Source: Spirometra erinaceieuropaei
Lineage: Eukaryota; Platyhelminthes; Cestoda; Diphyllobothriidea; Diphyllobothriidae
Length of the DNA stretch: 64,000 bases
Assembly: GCA_902702965.1 (NCBI GenBank)
Contig: CACRXP010000067.1
Location: 9,198-73,197 of the forward strand
Direction: 5' to 3'
Position numbers and translations under genes: made by a program. Shown here piece by piece: positions 56,267 to 64,000 of the stretch (positions are counted from its first letter, which is position 1; each line of letters opens with the position of its first letter). The notes beneath the pieces are model-generated. The model was not told the origin of the DNA. It saw nothing but the letters and a program-made list of their open reading frames with translations, and ran no database searches.

Positions 56267-56479
56267 TGGAATTCTCTCCGTCTTAATATCGCTATTTGTG
56301 TTTTGGACCTGAGAGGCTAACACAAATAGTGGTCATTCAAGGCACACCTATGACTGAATGTACTCACACGAAGGATTAAGGCTTAAGCTACACTAATAAT
56401 CTTGATCTCGCGCCAAACGCTGACAGAATTACACTCAAAGCTGCCCAGATATGTGGCTTTATTTCTAACAATTTCTATC

Positions 56480-57058
56480 CTTCTGAAATTAAATTAAGAC
56501 TTAATCGTATGCTTGTACTTTCAATTCTCGAGTATCGCTGCCCATTCTTTAATTTGATGAACGAGGCTAGTCGCTTAAAAATTGAGTATATCCAAAGATG
56601 TTTTACTACAAAACTTGTAGACAGGGAAAATCCAAATATCTCATGCTCAGAGAGATGCAAGCTAATAAACTTAAACTTTTTATGGGTTCGAGTACTAGAA
56701 GCAGGCTTCTGTCTGCTCTTTCACATTAATAATAATGCAAATCTTCCTCGAATTCCAGCACTTACCCCCCAGTGGTCGCCCATACAATCCTCGTAACTCT
56801 TCCCTGATTATTCATCCTCCAGCTTTATCCACCTCCAAGCGTTTTCTATGTTTAGCATCCAGATATCCTTTCCTCTGGAATAACTTTCCAACAAATATAA
56901 GATCTCCACGCCTTTATGTGAATACTGACTCGATTAAACTTTTGTTTTCCTTATCCTTTCCGGACAACATTCTCTATGACACTGACGCCATTAGATTTCC
57001 GTATCTGCCCACATTTCCTTCTTTTGTGAATCGTATCGCTTCCTTGGATCCATCATAA
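56480..57058 (+). pseudogene. LINE ORF2 C-terminal domain
   Basis: SILEYRCPFFNLMNEASRLK, EYIQRCFTTKL and INLNFLWVRVLEAGF. Then, in a shifted frame, RFLCLASRYPFLWNNFPTNI with a final Phe-rich tail, ending at TAA 57056. Matches the post-RT order of CR1/Jockey LINEs. Confidence 0.7.
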
Positions 57059-57682
57059 AAAGTGTTTATCTTTCGGTTTCTTAGTCCATGCATCTTTCCC
57101 TCACAGAATACGATCTATCGACGCTCTTGGCAGAATCTTCTGTATCTGCCATACACTAGTAATCTGGTCGCATTTCCCTTGCCACTTCCTCTGCTGAATA
57201 CGGCTGAATGTAGATGATCGAATTTGGGTTTCTATCGCCTCGAATCGGATTTTATATTCGTCACTTTGAAATGAATGGCCTCATCCGGCATATTAATTCT
57301 CCCATGGTGCATCCCGACGCGCTCCTTTTGTTCAAGTCTACATACAGGCCAGTCCTGCCTGACCCGCCTAATTACCTCTCCATGAAATCCGTCAAAGAAT
57401 GACTTATACAGTCCTGTCCTGTCTACTTTTTATATATTAAAGAGCGGAAGTTTTTTTCTCTCTTAATTCTAATCCTATCATACTTGTTTTGTTTATGTTA
57501 GGAGTTTTTTTTACTGCTCGCAACACATTCTTCGTAAGATGCTACTTATGGAAAAACTAGAAATTAAGTATTCTAATTATTCTGTATACCTCGTCCAAAA
57601 TTCTAAATGTAATGTAAAAGTTATTCGTGCTTGCTATGAAAGGCCCCCCACGGGTCATGAATAAAAATTGTTATTATTATTA

Positions 57683-59445
57683 TAAAGAACTCCATTAGAT
57701 TACTCTTTCAGTTTGCAGTCTTTAACTAAAAGTTTCAAGTAAAGTGAACAGATGCAAACGTAAGCGGACAATGTCCTTAGTAAAATCTGATATATTTTGC
57801 CGTAGTTGTAGCTTCGGTTTTGGTTGCAGTGTTCTATAATGATTCGGAATTCGACCTTGCAATATTGGCCATTACTTTGTATTTTATAGTGTTCTAGACA
57901 AATATCCCGAAAAGATGTGTTCTGCAGTTAAAGTCTAGCAACATTCCTCTGGTACAGCATTAATGAAAATCCCTACAAAAATATGGAATCCTTTACTGTT
58001 TTTTTGCAAAAGTTACAATTTGAAGGTGTTTGTTTACTCACCGACGTAGAAAACGAGCAACAAATGGAAATAGCGTTCTATATCAGACCTAACGCACATT
58101 TTAGAAAATCGGGTATTAATGTAGACATTTATTTTCAATAGCGTTCTTTGGAGATATTAAAGGTCGCTATTATCAGAAAACAGACTGTTGGAATATGACA
58201 TCCCTAAATGCTTAGACTTTCCTATATTCTGACTGCAAATGCAAATTTAGAGCTGATAGCCGTCGTCAACATCCACAATTTTACACGAGAAGTTGGAATT
58301 AAGTGGAAGACTCTATATTCAGTCTTGTTAGGCTAAGGCCTTAAATTCGCACTTTACGACTTGGAACACGAGAGCGCGTTCTACCGTCTTAAATGAATCA
58401 GTTGGCAACTCCTATCTATGCTGTGCAGTTTTTGTTGAAACCACAGCTTCCTGACGTAAGAACTTTGACAAATTGGAATAAATAAGGCCTAAGTTATTTG
58501 CAGTCGATCGATATATAAAGGATATTTTAATAACTCTGCGATCATTAAGCTTGCCTAGACAGATATCCAGAAAAAACAACTAGAAAAAGAAGAGACCTTA
58601 TTCTTACAGATCGAATTCAAGTCCCATAGACAAAGTTGATCGAAATTAATTTTAAACTCAAACATCAGTCTTGTCATTTTGATGTAAATAAACACACAAC
58701 GGGTCATCAACACAAATGAAGATTTGAAAATTATTAATAACTGCCAAGTGATAATGACATTTATCATGAAAACTGTACTTGATGCAATTTTGTAGGCATC
58801 GCCAGAACCAACACAGTAAGGATCGGGCGATCAGTACGAAACTCCTGAAGAAGTCAAATAGGTGGTAGTGTTTGTAGATAGTTAAGGAGATAATACACCC
58901 TATCCCGTTAAATTGTGTCAAAACAGCAAGGAAATGGTCATTGATACGTCGGATATTTCAACCTCTATTCCGTACCATGGTAATGGGACTGCATTCAACA
59001 GGGTGTGTGGCTGAGCGCGTGCTCGTTGTCGGGTAAAGAAATTGCCCACTAGGTAGCCGGATACAGGATCAACGTAAGTTTCTACAAGCCGAGATCAGAA
59101 AGTGGAATTACAGTCCACAAACTACGCCACTACGTAAGGTAATTACAATTTATTCAATGAGCGTTTACAGGCAGTGACACGGAATGATTTAGCGCACTTT
59201 CGGCAAACAGAAAATATTTCTCGATTATTAAATAAAGAGGAGGGTTCAGGTCATAAAAGAAACGGCAGTCGAGAAGAGGATAGGCAACACAACACCCGCT
59301 GTTTTCAGTCGTCATTTCTATTCATTAAATTAGGACTGGATTAAACAGAATTACTTCAGAACAGCTTTCGCTGTTGGCTGACGCAACGGTTTATAGCAAG
59401 AGCGGCCAGGGGCTCAGAGTCCACTAACGCCTTCACCAGGGTGGA
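57683..59445. other. No gene seen
   Basis: AT-rich. Minus frames at 58555-58921 are hydrophobic and unsupported. No repeats noted. Confidence 0.35.
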
Positions 59446-59670
59446 TTAAATCAGTGGAATCATCGCACAAACTGTATGGGCGATTTTTTCGAAACAAAAA
59501 ATGAGTAATAGTTCTCTCAAAAAAATTAATTCTGGATTATTTTTCAATTCCTGGATGATTCGTTCCAAATTGCAATTGCTCTTAGAGAAAACAGATGACG
59601 ATATTTGACGGAACGTGCCAGAGAAGAAATAGGAAGACCTCAGGGTGACTTTTACGTTGTGGGTGGTCAA
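59446..59670 (-). CDS. Candidate exon, unknown
   Basis: 74 codons: VKVTLRSSYFFSGTFRQISS, SKSNCNLERIIQELKNNPEL, LRELLLIFCFEKIAHTVC. Plausible helical protein but no family or splice support. Confidence 0.25.
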   Translation of the reverse strand: MTTHNVKVTLRSSYFFSGTFRQISSSVFSKSNCNLERIIQELKNNPELIFLRELLLIFCFEKIAHTVCAMIPLI

Positions 59671-59965
59671 ATTCTTTTAAAGTAGTAAGTAAATTAAAAG
59701 TACAACTGTTTAACGTCTTAAGAAATAGAAATAGTCCCTATGGAACCGGCAAACCCACAAGACATCGAGACATTTACGCTCGCAACGTTTCACCTTGTAG
59801 AAGCATTGACGGTCCAAGGTCAAACCACTCTTGGGACAAAGTTTTGGGAGTCCTAGTTTCTTCGCTCATAAGCAAGCAAAATAAATACTAACAGTATTCC
59901 AGGCCACGCCTTACATACGTGTTTTAAAGGCGCATCCTCGTCGAGCTGGTTTTAAAGTTTCGGAA

Positions 59966-60075
59966 GATAAACACGGTGGATCTGCTTGCTTTGGAGACTA
60001 CCAGACCGCAGTATTCTGAAAGCTTAAGACTATTAGAGCGTGATACACCTAAATTCTTAACACCTTCAGGGAAAT
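59966..60075 (+). CDS. Candidate exon, tandem partner of 60233-60541
   Basis: Frame reads VDLLALETTRPQYSESLRLL, ERDTPKFLTPSGK, stop. Residue by residue it resembles LSALVTIRTKFTERLEHLQY, DIPRFLPTPS at 60263, about 275 bases on. The DNA is also similar, so one is a duplicate of the other. Confidence 0.35.
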
Positions 60076-60232
60076 AAATTTCGTGAGCGTCAATAACCCT
60101 GATTACTGGGTATTTATGCCAAGAAAGAAAAACAAGCCATATGCGGCAACACTAGGCGAAGGTCTGTAGGCCGCTTTTTACGCCAGATCTTTCGCATATT
60201 TATAAAAGAGCATTTTAATATCGTTAGTCTAG

Positions 60233-60541
60233 AAATATTGGTGGAAAAACCCGAGTATTCTATCTGCTTTGGTGACAATCAGGACAAAGTTCACTGAAAG
60301 ACTAGAACACTTGCAGTATGATATACCTAGATTCCTACCAACTCCGAGTGCATTTAGGTCGTGCGGTCAGTACTTAGTTGAAGAAAGTGATTGTCTCCGA
60401 GCACTAAAACTGAACACGTGTGTCAAAAAAGAGAGCCACCATGTGCAGTGTCGCTGGCTTAAGGTCTTCAGTTTGTTGCTTGGAATTTTGGGCACTCTAT
60501 GTCATTCTGCCAGCCTGTATGCATTATTAGGCAACACTTAA
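60233..60541 (+). CDS. Open frame of ~100 codons, unrecognised
   Basis: Open from after a TAG at 60230 to TAA at 60539, without an early ATG. LSALVTIRTKFTERLEHLQY is followed by CGQYLVEESDCLRALKLNTC and a hydrophobic end (VFSLLLGILGTLCHSASLYA). The region may be a transposon remnant or an old duplicated exon. Confidence 0.35.
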   Translation, partial: KYWWKNPSILSALVTIRTKFTERLEHLQYDIPRFLPTPSAFRSCGQYLVEESDCLRALKLNTCVKKESHHVQCRWLKVFSLLLGILGTLCHSASLYALLGNT

Positions 60542-61397
60542 ACAGTCAGCATAAAAAAGCCCTGCCGCTTTTAATGGACCAACAATGACTGTGGCATTTC
60601 TTTCAATTTCACTACGAATCGAAAAGAGGAATATATCTTTAGTAAGGTCTGCAAAATGTACTCTTATGCTGGTGTGTTATTTTCGAAGGTAGAGCGATAT
60701 TGCACCGTAAGAGTTAGAGTTCCCGCAACTTTCATCCGTGACGTCTTTCCTAAGTGAAGGTTGTTTTTGTCTTGCAGGCCAAGTGGCTTTGAGCACGTCT
60801 GGCAGGTCAGTCTGTCTAATAGGTCAATGTGTCTGGCTCGGCCAGGAGTGATATTGAGGGCAGCTGCAGGTGAAACTAAGGTTAACCTGATCAAGTTCAA
60901 ATCGAGGCAGACTCATGTACGAACTTGTCTGGTCCATCGTAACTGCGTCCTACGGCGTTTCAAAGGGTCAACCAGTCCAAAACCTGAGACAGCAATTTCA
61001 CTGCGCCATTTTTAATTTACTTTTCTAACATTTGCGATTAAGGTCCAAAATAACTTACTCGCAGTTATATATCTGGTGATTTCCGTTGAAAATCCAAACG
61101 ACTTATGAGGTCTAAGTGGAAATCCGATTGTCTTGAGAGCCAAATGTCGCTTGAATAAACCATTTGACTATGATATAATAGCGGTTAATCAGAAACTATC
61201 TGCAAATAAATTTCAGCAAACTTAAACGCCGTTCAGTGTAGTTGATCCAAGCTTATTAAGGAAAAAAGGTGTAAGTCATTGAGTACTCTTTTTGAAACGA
61301 TAAAATGGATGCGATGTATAGAGAAGTCAAATGTGTCCACAATGGTAAGAAAGAAGATGAGACAGTCTTAGGGGATAAGAACGATCTCCCGTAGCTT
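60542..61397. other. No clear gene
   Basis: A GC-richer stretch at 60740-61015 has an open plus frame (60761-61015) and an overlapping minus frame (60664-60900), neither recognised. The rest is the AT-rich 3' flank of the minus-strand LINE. Confidence 0.35.
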
Positions 61398-61835
61398 TTA
61401 TCGACCATTCAGTGTATTTAAGGCAAATAGGCTAACGCCTTTGAATTCCCTACTTGTACAGAAAAATCGATAAATAATAAAAGTAAAGAAATTACAGCAT
61501 TGAGTGAATGCCGACATTGACTTACATATGAAATTTGCCTTATAGATAAAACGTCTCACAGTCCGCTTGTTGTCGCAGCATATGTCCTTCAAGCTGGCAT
61601 TTAAATGTCGCCACAGATTGAGACATGACAACCGTCTCGGGTAGGTTATTCCACGGTTCCATGACACTGTTGGAGAAAAATACTCCCTCACATTGAATCT
61701 CTCCTGGGGCACACGCAGCTTGAGGGGATGTCCCTGGAGGTTAGTTGTTGTGGCCAGTTAACACAAGTCATCGCATCAAAGGGCGCAGTCCAAGCCACAC
61801 ACGATACGGAAAGTTTGTGTCAAGTCTCCGCGCAA

Positions 61836-62228
61836 CTACCTATAACTCAGGGGATAGAGATTAAGGTTAGTTAAGCGAATCTCGTATGGCAGCGCACTTT
61901 GACGTCTTATTATTTTGCTGCTCGCATGTGCACCCTTTTGAGCACATTGTAATCCTGATGCGTCCATGGTCTCCAGGTCTGAATTGAATATTCGAGGTGC
62001 AGCCTTACAGACTTCGGAGAAGCAGTCTTCATCGAAAACTGCGAATGCCCGCCTGATGGCATATAGCATTAAAGTTGCGGCCTTGGTCGCCTTAGAACAT
62101 TGTGTAGAAGGCTTAAGGCTGTCTGCAACCCAGACTCTGAGATCCTTCTGCGTTTCTGCATCTCGAAGTGGCATTCCGTTCAGGTGATATTGCAGCGTAC
62201 TAGGAGTCTGATTTCCGTGGCGCATCAT
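61836..62228 (-). pseudogene. LINE RT thumb and C-terminus
   Basis: LQYHLNGMPLRDAETQKDLR matches the 'Y.l.g..l....  .kDLGV' segment. ATKAATLMLYAIRRAFAVFD follows, then a QRRATK-type region that is degenerate here (QCAQKGAHASSKIIRRQS) and ALPYEIRLTNLNLYPL. Open for 130 codons. Confidence 0.75.
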
Positions 62229-62284
62229 TCAAATTGAAGGATAAGAGCCATCTGCGGGACCGCTCGTTCAATCGACAAAGCTTT

Positions 62285-62460
62285 TCTTAGAAGTAGGTCT
62301 CATCCGTAGCATTCTGGATGGCTTTCCAGATTTTTATGTCATCCGCAAACATAGCACTATCAAAGTCCAACCCATCTACACAATCATTGATGAACAAGAA
62401 AAAGAGGGTTGGTCCGAGCCCTGAACCTTGCGGGACTCCACTCTCTATGAATGTACGCCG
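62285..62460 (-). pseudogene. LINE RT motifs B and C
   Basis: The complement reads ESGVPQGSGLGPTLFFLFIN and then DSAMFADDIKIW: intact F-A-D-D. It is in a different frame from 62475-62756. Confidence 0.8.
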
Positions 62461-62474
62461 TGATTGCTGTTGTT

Positions 62475-62756
62475 CTACGCAGACAATTTGGGAGCGACTG
62501 ACGAAGAAATTCTTGATCCATTAAAAAGTTTATCGCCCGTGTCCATCATTCTCAACTTGTGGAGGAGACGCTGGTGCGGAACACCGTCAAATGCCTTCTG
62601 GAAATTAATATAGGCCACGTTCACAGTGTGTTTTGTGTCCAATGCTCTTGTCCAACTTTGTACTGTATACAGCAAGTTCGTTAGACATGATCTTCCCCAA
62701 CGTAAACCATATTGTTCATTGGACAAGAACTTGTGGCTTTCCAGATAAACCATCAA
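62475..62756 (-). pseudogene. LINE RT fingers and motif A
   Basis: YLESHKFLSNEQYGLRWGRS, then CLTNLLYTVQSWTRALDTKH and VNVAYINFQKAFDGVPHQRL. Motif A should be D-F/L-x-K-A-F-D; here the first Asp is Asn (YINFQKAFD), so the polymerase active site is damaged. Confidence 0.8.
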
Positions 62757-62908
62757 CTCCTATTTTAGGGTTTTCTCCACCACTTTGCAGCAGATTGATG
62801 TCAGACTGATGGGTCTGCAATTCGTCGCAAGGGCACGACTACTGTTCTTGTAAGGTGGTGTAACGTGGGCCGTCTTCCAGTTTGTGGAAAAATTTCTGCC
62901 TCAAACGA

Positions 62909-63235
62909 TTAGTGACACAGAAAGGATAGTTGTTTGGCCAGCTCTCGGGCAAGGTCAAAGAGCAGCTTTGCTGGGATCTCGTCCGAAACAAGAGATTTAC
63001 ACTCCTTCAAGCCTATTATTTCTCCCATAGTCGCTTCTTCTCGAAACACTCTATTTTCGTTTGTGGGATCTCTTAAGTTCTCGGAACTAGTTGGAATAAA
63101 GCCTCCTTCTCTTTTGAAAACGGATTGGAAAAAGTGAAAAAAATGATGAGCTTTATCTACACTGTCCGATATCTCCAAACCGTCATTATTCCTCATTACA
63201 GGTATGGGATTCCTGTTACTTGTGCTCTTCCGCAT
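62909..63235 (-). pseudogene. LINE pre-RT segment
   Basis: KSTSNRNPIPVMRNNDGLEI, DSVDKAHHFFHFFQSVFKRE and KECKSLVSDEIPAKLLFDLA. The last corresponds to the 'K.....GPD.i....L' step that leads into the RT fingers. Ends early at a stop. Confidence 0.7.
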
Positions 63236-63454
63236 ATAGCTGTACAGAAATTTCGGATTTTTAACGGCTCGGTGAAGTTAGCTACTTTCGAAATTCCGTC
63301 GACGCCTGAATATCAGGTTTTTGACCTTATTTCTTTGAACTTTATATGCTGTAAATGCTGCAATGTTGTTTTTTTGGCGGAATTTCTTCCACAACCTTCA
63401 TATCTTGTTGATCTTCTTTTTGAGGTCTCGTGTTAGCCACTGAGGGCTGTTGGA

Positions 63455-64000
63455 TAGATAGATAGATAATTTTTATTAAGGACCCGTCGGGGTCCCATCG
63501 AGGCAAGTTAAATTAAATATAAATGCGAGTTTTAGACAAGGTAGGCAGAATCTTTACAAAATGCAATGCATAGTTTCTGAATTAGTAGTCCATTGAGAAA
63601 CATAAGTTGTGAGTGATGAAAATAAAACTGCATACAATAAGTTAAAAATGATTTGGTTAATTTTACAGGAGAAAAAAATCCTTATCAAAAACAATGACAG
63701 AAAAAAGCGAGCATTACTGGCCTTTAGGTGGCGGTATAAAACGGATCGTTGTCGGTTATCGTCAGAGTTGCAATACATGTCAGTCTTGAGGGGTACGTAT
63801 GCGGGTCAGATAGGACTGGCCTGCATGTGGCATTGTATACGGGATTCACAATTGACATCGTCTGGGCCGGATTGATAAGCCGGCTGAGATTATTCGCATC
63901 AAAGAGGCCAGACGAGAGGAACCCAGACATAATCGTTTAAAGTCCATTATGAGCCTGGCCGAACAGTGAGGAAGGGAGTTACGACCAAACTACTAGGAGA
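63455..64000 (-). mobile_element. 3' end of a second LINE, inserted into the first
   Basis: On the complement: CTCGTCTGGCCTCTTTGATG, GAATAATCTCAGCCGG, CATGCAGGCCAGTCCTATCT, then GACGGGTCCTTAATAAAAAT and the tail ATCTATCTATCTATCC at 63455-63470. It is the 3' UTR family of the 48.8-57.7 kb LINEs with a different tail repeat. It abuts the interrupted start of the 61.4-63.4 kb LINE. It continues beyond the window. Confidence 0.75.

Larger units (their letters stand above)
53200..57682 (+). mobile_element. Near full-length, decayed LINE (CR1/Jockey type)
   Basis: Order: possible ORF1 remnants (53200-54180), endonuclease (54200-55000), RT (55600-56270), C-terminal domain (56480-57060), 3' UTR with CATACAGGCCAGTCCTGCC, and the end GGGTCATGAATAAAAATTG plus TTATTATTATTAT at about 57680. 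Many stops and shifts. This is the reference copy for reading the other fragments. Confidence 0.75.
61398..63440 (-). mobile_element. LINE ORF2, minus strand, frameshifted
   Basis: Read on the complement: PQWLTRDLKKKINKI and VQRNKVKNLIFRRRRNFES (pre-RT, 63420-63260), 63235-62909 fingers-side linker, 62756-62475 RT with motif A region, 62450-62290 motifs B and C, 62228-61836 thumb and C-terminus, 61712-61398 tail WNNLPETVVMS. A second CR1/Jockey-type family, different from the 3' UTR family at 63455-64000. At least four breaks. Confidence 0.8.

Noticed and set aside
58658..58921. Minus frame containing ICVDDP, recalling the RT Y-V-D-D motif.
   Set aside because: No other RT motif flanks it, and the resemblance is four residues.
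1..64000. CRISPR arrays, bacterial operons, ribosome binding sites, replication origins.
   Set aside because: No regularly spaced short repeats and no prokaryotic gene organisation; all signs are eukaryotic.

Overview
The window looks like nuclear DNA of an invertebrate animal. It is AT-rich, has no operons, rRNA or dense coding, and is full of retroelements of metazoan type. A parasitic flatworm, perhaps a tapeworm, is my best guess. The reasons are a Penelope-like element with a GIY-YIG domain, CR1/Jockey-type LINEs, a K02A2.6-type Ty3/Gypsy element and small hammerhead-bearing repeats. This is family recognition from memory, and a nematode or another invertebrate is not excluded. No conserved housekeeping gene is visible.

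Layout. 0.5-3.5 kb holds two copies of a block; one copy is interrupted by a 5'-truncated Penelope-like element and the other is an empty site. 3.8-6.7 kb is a Ty3/Gypsy element with two 231-bp LTRs, gag, protease, a frameshifted reverse transcriptase and half an RNase H; the integrase is deleted. 6.9-20.5 kb is mostly non-coding, with a family of long-inverted-repeat transposons (TA target sites), a few candidate exons and TE scraps. 21.4-28 kb contains a tandem pair of three-exon genes on the + strand that I model as a small secreted cysteine-containing protein; the first copy is nearly intact and the second is a pseudogene. 28.3-37.2 kb has hairpin and hammerhead elements, a ~1.3-1.6 kb segmental duplication carrying tRNA-like SINE heads around 85-bp palindromes, and a foldback MITE. 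37.9-46.3 kb holds two paralogous minus-strand multi-exon gene remnants (another probable secreted protein) separated by a tandem duplication; the second unit of that duplication carries a 664-bp inverted-repeat element with hammerhead motifs, flanked by a 12-bp target duplication. 47.6-64 kb is a foldback element followed by LINE after LINE, including one almost full-length but decayed copy, one with its RT deleted, and a nested pair on the minus strand.

The two gene groups are the most interesting host sequences. Each codes for a signal peptide exon followed by Cys-containing exons, each is duplicated within the window, and each has one better-preserved and one decayed copy. That birth-and-death pattern in TE-rich DNA is what lineage-specific secreted protein families show. 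Function is unknown. Several other minus-strand open exons (9.9, 17.9, 30.6, 31.9, 33.8 kb) show a similar Cys spacing by eye and may be further members, with low confidence. The second notable system is a family of non-autonomous elements built as inverted repeats with a hammerhead ribozyme core in each arm (28.4, 35.5 and 43.4-44.0 kb).
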